DNA of 64,000 bases from assembly GCF_027580225.2 (NCBI RefSeq), contig NC_073357.2, positions 45,222,001 to 45,286,000 on the forward strand, given 5' to 3'. This document shows, piece after piece, positions 62,553-64,000 of this stretch. The notes beneath the pieces are model-generated. The model saw only the letters and a program-made list of their open reading frames with translations, was not told the DNA's origin and did not search any database. Source of the stretch: Misgurnus anguillicaudatus. Taxonomy: Eukaryota > Chordata > Actinopteri > Cypriniformes > Cobitidae. The translations under genes and the position numbers were made by a program. The stretch's first letter is position 1. Every line of letters starts with the position of its first letter.

Positions 62553-62696
62553 ATGAATCAAATCTGACGATGAACAAAGTAAAGCACATCCCACAGACGC
62601 TGGCCAGCCACTCTCTTACTCTGCAGGTTAACCACAGGACAGAGACACAGACTGCAGACATGCTCAAACCAGACCCTCGAGACACCTTCTACAAGA
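22269..62696 (+). CDS. b4galnt4: b4galnt4, beta-1,4-N-acetylgalactosaminyltransferase 4 (partial gene, nine exons)
   Basis: The nine exons listed separately join into one open frame of about 286 residues. Exons 3-9 match, block by block, what I recall of vertebrate B4GALNT4: the PA14-like region with [73 protein letters not shown] and [12 protein letters not shown]. Several positions favour B4GALNT4 over B4GALNT3 (for example HKQDDRGSD and WRPFLPGLK). The family enzyme is a type II Golgi membrane protein that transfers GalNAc beta-1,4 to GlcNAc on N-glycans, giving LacdiNAc; the PA14 part lies in the lumenal stem. The membrane-anchor exon was not found and the catalytic domain lies downstream of the window. 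Fish can have a and b copies; which one this is cannot be told here. Confidence 0.9.
22400..22620. other. Start of intron between first and second recognised exons
   Basis: AT-rich intron sequence following the donor at 22382. Nothing distinctive before the microsatellite. Confidence 0.6.
22613..22695. repeat. Compound (GCTC)n-(CT)n-(CA)n microsatellite
   Basis: Several GCTC units pass into CT (about 22634-22644) and then into about 25 CA units (22645-22695) with a few interruptions. Intronic and likely polymorphic. Confidence 0.95.
22696..25650. other. Intron sequence, no gene recognised
   Basis: Within the intron 22382-29250. About 22990-23460 resembles a decayed dispersed repeat (gcgtgtataccaaggc, gccagcaactggcagg), without clean ends. 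A short TA-rich run lies at 24307-24330. The open frames on both strands at 23819-24258 overlap one another and show no protein motif. Confidence 0.5.
25652..26691. mobile_element. hAT-like element with CAGGGCCGGATTGG ends
   Basis: Left end CAGGGCCGGATTGG (25652) and right end CCAATCCGGGCCTG (to 26691) are inverted, with the CAGGG...CCTG termini typical of hAT elements. The flanking octamers cttgttaa and ctattttt do not match well, so the duplication has decayed. The interior includes a smaller repeat near 25757 (ggggagaaccagggcaaaag) and a minisatellite. Non-coding. Confidence 0.75.
26034..26213. repeat. Minisatellite of attcagtgtaaaa / attcaatgtctcaaaa units
   Basis: Alternating short units, attcagtgtaaaaaa and attcaatgtctcaaaa, are repeated about five times. 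The preceding sequence (25900-26000) has related ttgaatttt motifs. The open frame across it ([11 protein letters not shown]...) is a repeat artefact. Confidence 0.85.
26719..27109. mobile_element. TTAA-type MITE (AAAGGGGACATATCA family), copy 1
   Basis: It starts TTAAAGGGGACATATCACG and ends ...gtgaaatgtctcctctta, an approximate inverse whose last bases have changed. It shares long blocks with the better preserved copy at 50247-50695, including ctccccttgtgatgtca and gtgcttctatcaacc. Non-coding. Confidence 0.8.
27110..28098. other. Intron sequence
   Basis: No gene or defined repeat recognised. Open frame 27715-27909 has no recognisable motif. Confidence 0.5.
28099..28900. mobile_element. TTAA-flanked foldback element with ~290-bp arms
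   Basis: Left end TTAAAGGACAAGTTTGATAT and right end inverted, with TTAA at 28099-28102 and 28897-28900. The two arms (about 28103-28395 and 28605-28896) are reverse complements with few differences, including the blocks gtgaaactcaccgagtggtc and atagaacggttttgac. The loop of about 200 bases has no recognisable content. Non-coding. Confidence 0.9.
29251..29349 (+). CDS. b4galnt4: b4galnt4 exon: stem, just before PA14
   Basis: The acceptor is ...gctgttatag|GGAGAAGAG and the donor is CCGGAG|gtaaaa. Phase 0 at both ends, 33 codons: [20 protein letters not shown], then [13 protein letters not shown]. The final PWKPE joins directly to YKGQ of the next exon, matching the PWREEYKGQ junction I recall from human B4GALNT4. 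The basic, helical-looking [10 protein letters not shown] stretch fits a stem segment. Confidence 0.88.
29350..30314. other. Intron sequence
   Basis: First part of the 8.2-kb intron before the PA14 exons. No gene; a short direct repeat (tagcatatatctaacatcata type) lies near 30270-30305. Confidence 0.5.
30680..30765. mobile_element. Short perfect hairpin MITE
   Basis: The sequence cccaaaccgcctacttccat followed by actatatagta is mirrored by tactatatagtatggaag and taggcggtttggg. The arms are about 34 bases with a loop of some 18 bases. It is an insertion in the TTAA element, since other copies lack it. Confidence 0.85.
30930..33180. mobile_element. Nested element with TGAAGAGTTTGGTTCC ends
   Basis: Left end TGAAGAGTTTGGTTCCAAAA (30930) and right end TTTTGGAACCAAACTCTTCA (to 33180) are exact inverted repeats. 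It lies inside the TTAA element; comparison with the copy at 59.4-59.9 kb supports insertion after gatgaaa. It contains further repeats, including the hAT-like element at 31525. A related but distinct end sequence is found at 33671-33922. Confidence 0.85.
31525..32615. mobile_element. hAT-like element nested deepest in the 30-kb cluster
   Basis: Left end CACGGCTCGCAAAATCG and right end ATTTTGCGAGCCCTG are inverted apart from one base. Both sides carry gcccgacg / tgcccgaagggcta motifs about 40 bases inside. The target duplication is not clear. The centre at 32100-32450 holds repeated ttaggggaacgtt motifs. Non-coding. Confidence 0.7.
33671..33922. mobile_element. MITE with TGAAGAGTTTCGTTGC ends
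   Basis: Left end TGAAGAGTTTCGTTGCAAAA and right end TTTTGCAACGAAACTCTTCA are exact inverted repeats, followed inside by cgagataa / ttatctcg. The first 10 bases are shared with the larger element at 30930-33180. 252 bp, non-coding. Confidence 0.88.
34000..34495. mobile_element. Foldback MITE with ~180-bp arms
   Basis: Arms at about 34011-34185 and 34300-34484 are reverse complements (left gtataaaggctagatggctc and tcttacgacagggcgctcgc; right the counterparts). Flanks GCTCGGACCAT (34000-34010) and GCTCTGACCAT (34485-34495) match in 10 of 11 positions and probably represent the target duplication. Non-coding. Confidence 0.85.
34656..35035. mobile_element. Half of a large cyprinid palindromic repeat
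   Basis: The block gaatctgattagaccattag, the repeated catagcttagcat motif, and tacatcgtgtactaagac belong to a long palindromic DNA element that I recognise from cyprinid genomes. Here only the left arm and the start of the right arm are present (gactattttcgggcactgcg to about 35030), so the element is truncated. Confidence 0.65.
35036..37250. other. Intron sequence
   Basis: Over 2 kb without recognised transposon ends, the least repeat-disrupted part of this intron. Open frames on both strands at 36125-36359 overlap and show no protein motif. No exon recognised. Confidence 0.5.
37252..37273. repeat. Poly-T run
   Basis: About 22 consecutive T bases, followed by ggagctc. Could be the poly-A tail of a minus-strand retroelement, but no element body was recognised next to it. 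Confidence 0.85.
37555..37650 (+). CDS. b4galnt4: b4galnt4 exon: start of PA14 domain
   Basis: The acceptor follows tgctccctgtatttctgtcag and the donor is CCACAT|gtaaga. Phase 0 at both ends, 32 codons. The translation runs [19 protein letters not shown], then [13 protein letters not shown], almost identical to the corresponding segment of vertebrate B4GALNT4 and B4GALNT3. It opens the PA14-like region of the lumenal stem. The exon ends with CCACAT, the same six bases that precede the coding part of the next exon, which makes the exact intron limits ambiguous. Confidence 0.95.
37934..38961. mobile_element. Harbinger-like element with GGGGCCGGATTCAC ends
   Basis: Left end GGGGCCGGATTCACAAAACA and right end gtgaatccggtccc are inverted. 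Both ends are followed by many cttaag/aagaa motifs, typical of a fish Harbinger-type family. A GC-rich block at 38405-38620 lies in the middle. No transposase frame was recognised, so it is non-autonomous. The 3-bp duplication could not be verified. Confidence 0.7.
39064..39261. mobile_element. Palindromic MITE (TACGGAGCCCCTAAGG ends)
   Basis: Left TACGGAGCCCCTAAGG and right CCTTAGGGGCTCCGTA are exact inverses, with further pairing inside (aaagtttagttt and aaactttattt). About 198 bp, non-coding. Confidence 0.88.
39630..39720 (+). CDS. b4galnt4: b4galnt4 exon: PA14 domain, unusual acceptor
   Basis: The protein frame requires the exon to begin ACC AGG ACT ACA, giving [19 protein letters not shown], then [11 protein letters not shown] plus one base. 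This continues HFPLYPH of the previous exon exactly as in other vertebrate B4GALNT4 proteins. But the bases before it are ttttttccccacat, not ...ag. The nearest AG (ccag|GACT, 39633-39634) is four bases inside, would shift the frame and would reach TAG after 17 codons. Possible readings are an AT-ending or AT-AC intron, a mutated acceptor, or a base error. The donor is G|gttggt, a weak match to consensus. Confidence 0.85.
39721..40865. other. Intron sequence
   Basis: No gene or well-defined repeat recognised before the short MITE at 40868. Confidence 0.5.
40868..40989. mobile_element. Short TA-flanked palindromic MITE
   Basis: It starts CACTCTCAGAAAGGTACAAAA and ends with the inverse ...CTGAGAGTG, with TA on both sides (40866-40867 and 40990-40991). 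It belongs to the same general family as the outer element at 8247-10572, with ggtaca/tgtacc repeats inside. 122 bp. Confidence 0.88.
41178..42046. mobile_element. Harbinger-type element with TTA duplication and a nested element
   Basis: The body at 41181-42043 starts CGCTGGATTTCCACCGACTG and ends with the inverse ...TGGTGGAAATCCAGCG. Its TTA flanks (41178-41180 and 42044-42046) fit the 3-bp duplication of PIF/Harbinger elements. Multiple gcgga/tccgc motifs lie near both ends. A second element (about 41265-41650) is inserted within it. No transposase seen. Confidence 0.85.
41265..41650. mobile_element. Nested element with GTTTCTCAATGTCAAGG ends
   Basis: Left GTTTCTCAATGTCAAGGAAG and right inverse ...ccttgacattgagaaac define the ends. 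GC-richer than its surroundings. Non-coding; the open frame 41097-41510 crosses the element boundary and is spurious. Confidence 0.8.
42047..42729. other. Intron sequence
   Basis: Ordinary intron sequence up to the acceptor at 42729; nothing recognised. Confidence 0.6.
42730..42830 (+). CDS. b4galnt4: b4galnt4 exon: PA14 domain
   Basis: The acceptor is atttgtttcag|GC and the donor is GGACAG|gtcagt. It enters in phase 1 (G from the previous exon plus GC gives Gly) and ends in phase 0. It encodes [20 protein letters not shown], then [14 protein letters not shown]. The conserved ASDDNSE-WLS core is the most typical part of PA14-like modules in this family (the D-D pair is a common PA14 ligand-site feature). 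Only 105 bases of intron separate it from the next exon. Confidence 0.96.
42936..43003 (+). CDS. b4galnt4: b4galnt4 exon: PA14 domain, tandem acceptor
   Basis: The acceptor region reads tttagcag|GGC, so two AGs three bases apart (NAGNAG) can be used. The upstream choice gives [20 protein letters not shown] followed by PV; the downstream one lacks the first Gln. The upstream choice gives the same length as the human sequence I recall (VGKTGSEW). The donor is GTGCA|gtaagt, a strong site, leaving phase 2 for the next exon. Confidence 0.95.
43004..44510. other. Intron sequence with worn repeats
   Basis: About 43150-43200 (cccctggttgagaaacactg) looks like the right end of a decayed Charlie-like hAT. 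About 43258-43745 contains a diffuse TTTAAAG-type repeat. No gene; open frames at 43272 and 44303 lack motifs. Confidence 0.5.
44562..45677. mobile_element. TTAA-flanked element (AAAGGGGTGGTTCAATGG family)
   Basis: TTAA at 44562-44565 and 45674-45677 flanks a body that starts AAAGGGGTGGTTCAATGG and ends ...gttatgtgagctttaa. A partial second copy lies at about 52165-52530; shared blocks include atgcattctgac and ggggtagcagc. It contains the hAT at 45167-45463. Non-coding. Confidence 0.75.
45159..45471. mobile_element. Charlie-like hAT MITE with perfect 8-bp TSD
   Basis: The body at 45167-45463 starts CAGTGGTTCTCAAACTTTTT and ends AGTTTGAGAACCACTG, the termini shared with Charlie-type hAT elements of other vertebrates. 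Exact duplication TTGTATAG at 45159-45166 and 45464-45471. The ends are rich in ggcccccc. 297 bp, non-coding. Confidence 0.94.
45826..47007. other. Intron sequence
   Basis: No gene recognised. Open frames on opposite strands at 46394-46695 overlap and lack motifs. Confidence 0.5.
47008..47765 (+). mobile_element. PIF/Harbinger-like element (copy B)
   Basis: It starts GGGCCAGATTTACTAACAGC and ends ...GTTTAGTAAATCTGGCCCC, inverted ends matching copy A at 18098. The internal transposase relic is at 47292-47549. The target duplication is not obvious. It lies immediately upstream of a Tc1-like element. Confidence 0.82.
47292..47549 (+). pseudogene. Harbinger transposase N-terminal relic (copy B)
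   Basis: The frame contains [20 protein letters not shown], then [20 protein letters not shown], and [10 protein letters not shown], matching the conserved start of PIF/Harbinger transposases and copy A at 18386. The beginning (MAAVVAG, from 47304) is in another frame, so at least one frameshift separates them. The catalytic region is missing. Confidence 0.65.
47815..48947 (+). mobile_element. Tc1/mariner-like transposon, degenerate full-length copy
   Basis: The region from the helix-turn-helix start to the C-terminus of a Tc1-type transposase is present. It is followed by the family's terminal sequence (gtatggtgttcctaataatcc), as in the fragment at 1-312. The outer inverted repeats are worn and the ends are approximate. 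Stops and frameshifts inactivate the transposase. Confidence 0.85.
47890..48859 (+). pseudogene. Tc1-type transposase pseudogene
   Basis: The first segment (from ATG 47890) encodes [20 protein letters not shown] and a helix-turn-helix ([20 protein letters not shown]), then stops at TAG 48058. A second frame (about 48132-48345) covers the rest of the DNA-binding domain. The long last segment (to 48859) holds most of the DDE domain, with QQDNAPCH (second Asp) and [12 protein letters not shown] (Glu of DD34E). The codon where the first catalytic Asp is expected, before ESRF, is TAG at 48344-48346. Unable to make an active enzyme. Confidence 0.88.
48948..50246. other. Intron sequence
   Basis: No gene. 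A fragment near 49495-49570 (aaagacccttcaac, gtttctgtagtggaaac) resembles the AGAACC MITE family. Confidence 0.5.
50247..50695. mobile_element. TTAA-flanked MITE (AAAGGGACATATCA family), copy 2
   Basis: Left junction TTTAAAGGGACATATCATG and right junction gaaatgtctcctttaaa, with TTAA at 50247-50250 and 50692-50695. It aligns through its length with copy 1 at 26719. Non-coding; the open frame 50359-50547 is internal to the repeat. Confidence 0.88.
50696..51360. other. Intron end with long pyrimidine tract
   Basis: The last 170 bases before the exon at 51361 are strongly C/T-rich (ctctccccaaatctatctct and following), forming an extended polypyrimidine tract ending ctctctgcag. No other features. 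Confidence 0.7.
51361..51439 (+). CDS. b4galnt4: b4galnt4 exon: PA14 domain
   Basis: The acceptor is ctctctgcag|T and the donor is GTGGCG|gtgagt. The first T completes a CAT codon with CA from the previous exon, and the exon ends in phase 0. It encodes [18 protein letters not shown], then RGSDHVEVA. The YYFE-LHKQDD-GSDHVEV segment is a signature of B4GALNT3/4 PA14 regions, and the QDDRGSD form points to B4GALNT4. Confidence 0.96.
51440..53394. other. Intron sequence with worn repeats
   Basis: About 52165-52530 is a fragment of the TTAA element described at 44562. About 52760-53060 (tgggcgcagacatgggcgca, gcgctgcgttgtgccgggtg) resembles a decayed Harbinger-like element with approximate ends. 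No gene. Confidence 0.5.
53395..53575. repeat. AGAACC-type MITE fragment
   Basis: Motifs catttttggtaaatg, aaagaacctttctg and gagaaaccaaaaatg match the split element at 44511-45825. The copy is degraded. Confidence 0.6.
53576..54622. other. Intron sequence
   Basis: No gene. A small inverted motif around ctaacttcacttgagttagg (53896-53918) is the only local structure noticed. Confidence 0.5.
54625..54862. mobile_element. MITE with CACTCTTAGAA ends
   Basis: It starts CACTCTTAGAACGAATGTGT after TA and ends with the inverse ...ttctaagagtg. The interior is built of aacaca/tgtgtt motifs in both directions. The right-hand TA has changed to CA. Non-coding. Confidence 0.82.
54863..55440. other. Intron sequence
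   Basis: No repeat ends or exons recognised. Open frames on opposite strands (54888-55225) overlap and carry no motif. Confidence 0.5.
55441..55680. repeat. Dispersed repeat with ttggctaattt motifs
   Basis: Inverted pair tttttcgagttggctaattt (about 55471) and aattagccaactcataaa (about 55623) enclose a block containing cctcacccctaaccccaaca. It fits a common cyprinid repeat, but the exact ends were not defined. Confidence 0.5.
55874..56311. mobile_element. AACCC-type MITE interrupted by a palindromic MITE
   Basis: Left remnant (gcactgggttattatttaga) and right part (56108-56311, with aacccagcatttttg, aaattacaacccaacc, tttttgaccc and a tttttttagagtg end) match the intact copy at 15413-15648. 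The insert lies at 55914-56107. Confidence 0.75.
55914..56107. mobile_element. Palindromic MITE nested in the AACCC MITE
   Basis: Starts CACTGAAAAAATTATTCATT and ends ...gaataatttttatcagtg. The arms share ggtaagtggtcgcaataaat and its complement. About 194 bp with arms of about 80. Non-coding. Confidence 0.9.
56312..56825. other. Intron sequence
   Basis: No features apart from the pyrimidine-rich acceptor region ending ttttttattcttttgcag. Confidence 0.6.
56826..56892 (+). CDS. b4galnt4: b4galnt4 exon: end of PA14 domain
   Basis: The acceptor is ttcttttgcag|TGG and the donor is ACAG|gtaaat. It enters in phase 0 after VEVA and ends in phase 1. It encodes [20 protein letters not shown], then YT. 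The WR-FLPGLK-(F/Y)(E/D)VI pattern with IS(L/M)YTDES continuing in the next exon is the feature I recall as specific to B4GALNT4 rather than B4GALNT3. Confidence 0.96.
56893..57565. other. Intron sequence
   Basis: No gene or defined repeat recognised. Confidence 0.5.
58416..58660. mobile_element. TTAA-flanked MITE 1 inside the LINE
   Basis: Between TTAA at 58416-58419 and 58657-58660. Left end AAGGCAGGGTGCATGATT and right inverse ...gatcacgcaccccacctt. The interior has a GC-richer block (gtaaggggcgtgtctac). Non-coding. Confidence 0.82.
58657..59412. mobile_element. TTAA-flanked foldback element 2 inside the LINE
   Basis: Between TTAA at 58657-58660 and 59409-59412. Arms of about 345 bases are reverse complements: left catgcccagattttggg, gtactccccagagttagac, cacaaagtctggaagtgaat; right their complements. 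The central loop is around 59020-59060. The open frame 58921-59109 is inside the hairpin and is not a gene. Confidence 0.9.
59409..59883. mobile_element. TTAA-flanked element 3 inside the LINE (CTCTTTCC family)
   Basis: Between TTAA at 59409-59412 and 59880-59883. Left end CTCTTTTGCCACCGTTGACG and right ...gctggcagtgaaaga match the copies at 30507 and 37790. This copy (about 475 bp) lacks the insertions seen in the other two and shows the family's original length. Confidence 0.88.
60056..61721. other. Intron sequence
   Basis: No gene recognised. A tgaagagtttcatt motif near 60573 resembles the end of the 33671 MITE but has no partner. Confidence 0.5.
61722..62178. mobile_element. TTAA-flanked MITE (AAAGGGGACAGAGAATG ends)
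   Basis: TTAA at 61722-61725 and 62175-62178. Left AAAGGGGACAGAGAATGAAA and right ...attctatgtcaccttt are partly inverted. Contains the block ttatgacatcacaggcatct. Non-coding. Confidence 0.78.
62467..62550. repeat. (TC)42 microsatellite forming the splice acceptor tract
   Basis: 84 uninterrupted bases of TC, directly followed by the AG of the next b4galnt4 exon. It acts as the polypyrimidine tract, and any branch point must lie upstream of it, near 62430-62460, or inside it. Length is expected to vary between individuals. The long Leu/Ser frame and the Glu/Arg frame here are artefacts. Confidence 0.98.
62553..62696 (+). CDS. b4galnt4: b4galnt4 exon: region just after PA14
   Basis: The acceptor is (tc)n ag|AT. 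The G from the previous exon gives GAT, so the protein continues [20 protein letters not shown], then [20 protein letters not shown] and [10 protein letters not shown]. The HIPQ--ASH and ADML-PDPRDTF blocks are conserved in B4GALNT3/4. NLT is a possible N-glycosylation site. The 3' end is less certain: AAGA|gtttgt (62696) is the first GT, but GT at 62701 is possible because the following exon lies beyond the window. Confidence 0.9.
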
Positions 62697-63270
62697 GTTT
62701 GTATTCCCCACTGTATTGTATGCATGCTGACACTTAATAATATTCAGACTCAGTAATGTTCGAATGGAATATTGCTGTAATGCTATAATTTTGCAAGAGA
62801 GCCCTTATAATCTCACACAGTTGGCTGAGCCAATGTTGTTATGGTGGGCTGGTCGGGTTGTTTAAATGAACAGTGTTTATACTTTTTGTGGAAATCAACC
62901 TAATGATAACTTCTATACAGTTGTCTCTGCATACACAGTGAAATTGAGAAAGAAAAAACACTTGACATTGCACACATACTTTCAAGTTGATTTTTTCCAA
63001 CTAAATATCACAGTCTTATTTGTAAATAGACCATTTTGGCAATTTTTTCAAATCAGCACTTCATTGAAAAAACCTGTCTGCATATACCATACACCGTACA
63101 TGTTGCCAATGCATGAATGTGTTGAAATAGCTCTGCTATACATTATTTTATCTATATTTTATGTATGTCTGTTGTTGAATAGAATAAACAGTCTGAGTAA
63201 TGAATCTGATATGGTTAGGTGTGCTCATTTTTTATTGCTTATGTAAAAGCCCAGTGGTGGTGTGGACATG
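62697..63270. other. Intron sequence
   Basis: AT-rich, no exon or repeat ends recognised. The open frame at 62866-63246 shows no known motif. Confidence 0.5.
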
Positions 63271-64000
63271 TGTCACAGGTGACGTTTATTTGAACGACGG
63301 GCGGAACCCGGCTTCCACATTTTATTGGGACGACGGGCGGAATCCGGCTTCCACACTTCATTTCCGGGGTTTCCCCAAAGGCAAAATTAAGCCTGATCAC
63401 GCTCAGGTGGGGCAAATTAATACAGCGGTTGCTAATAGGCTAACGAGGAGAAGAGTCAGGGTATAAAGACACCTTTGCAGACATTAAACAGGTGTCGTTG
63501 GCATACGTTGTGTACGTTGTGTTGCTGCTTTGCAGACGGATCACGCTGGTCGGATCGCTCTCCTGGGGAAGAGAGTGAGAGGCAGTCAGTCACGTAGGGG
63601 TATTGTGGAGTTTATGTAAGGAGGAGTGGACACAGAGCCGTCGAGAGCACCGTGAACAGAGGTTATTGGCAACTAAGCGTGAGTAGCCGCTGGGATACTT
63701 CTCTGTAAATGTCTTGTTTGAAAGATTACCCTGGTGTGTGTTCTTGTGTTTCGTGAGGTCCCTGGCCCCACTGGAGAGGAGAGCGTGGGTGAGCCGTGGT
63801 TGACCAGAAGCGTGGACGAAACACCGGCCGCCAGTAAACCAGTGGCCCTGTGGGAAAGAGGAAGTGCAGGTGAGCCAGGGAAGTGAGAACCGACACGCCG
63901 GGCTTGTGAATACCATACATCTCTCCCTCCCTTGGGATCCAGTTGTTGCCCAACCGATCTCTCGAGGTCGTCGTGGTCAGGTGGCAAGGACGATTTAAAG
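63271..64000. mobile_element. LTR-like or other retroelement sequence, cut by the window end
   Basis: GC content rises sharply here. The sequence begins near tgtcacaggtgacg, contains an imperfect 36-base tandem duplication (cgacgggcggaacccggctt type units at 63295 and 63331) and a TATAAAG box (63462-63468), followed by GC-rich, signal-like DNA. This resembles an LTR with its promoter followed by leader sequence. No second LTR, primer-binding site or gag/pol frame can be checked within the window. Short overlapping open frames at 63590-63987 have no motifs. Confidence 0.35.

Noticed and set aside
22269..62696. Assignment of the exons to b4galnt3
   Set aside because: Segments [18 protein letters not shown] and YTDES fit my recollection of B4GALNT4 better; a search would settle it.
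62387..62737. 116-residue frame with a long Ser/Leu run
   Set aside because: It reads through the (TC)42 tract and then the real b4galnt4 exon in a different frame from the gene.

Overview
This is a window of animal nuclear DNA, almost certainly from a teleost fish and most likely a cyprinid (carp or minnow family). It is AT-rich, has no long open reading frames, is packed with nested DNA-transposon remnants, and carries repeat families that I recognise as abundant in cyprinid genomes. Examples are the half-palindrome at 34656-35035 and the TTAA-flanked elements that begin TTTAAAGG. No prokaryotic, phage or CRISPR features are present.

One protein-coding gene is visible, on the + strand. Nine small exons with good splice sites run from 22269 to about 62696, and together they encode a continuous frame of about 286 residues. 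The product matches the stem and PA14 region of beta-1,4-N-acetylgalactosaminyltransferase 4 (b4galnt4), the Golgi enzyme that makes LacdiNAc. The exon with the cytoplasmic tail and membrane anchor was not found in the window. The catalytic C-terminal half lies beyond 64000. Positions 1-22268 are therefore upstream sequence or intron 1, and everything between the exons is intron.

Layout. 1-22268: Tc1 fragment, GATA/GACA microsatellite, two hAT elements with perfect 8-bp target duplications, a palindromic MITE, a candidate TATA promoter with a short first exon near 5.7 kb, a three-level nested element at 8.2-10.6 kb, several foldback elements, and PIF/Harbinger relics. 22269-29349: exons 1 and 2 with a long intron between them that contains a CA microsatellite and a 1-kb hAT. 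29350-37554: intron with a 3.3-kb nest of at least four elements and further foldbacks. 37555-43003: four exons; the third one (39630-39720) has no AG at the acceptor the reading frame requires. 43004-51360: intron with nested elements, a second Harbinger copy and a degenerate Tc1 transposase. 51361-62696: three exons, with an L2/CR1-like LINE disrupted by three side-by-side TTAA elements between the last two; the last exon directly follows a pure (TC)42 tract. 63270-64000: GC-richer sequence resembling an LTR, cut by the window end.

No new multi-gene system is present. The most useful observations are the apparently non-AG 3' splice site in b4galnt4, the TC tract that forms the acceptor of the last exon, the frame-compatible alternative first exon, and the repeated use of TTAA targets by many unrelated-looking short elements that share TTTAAAGG ends.
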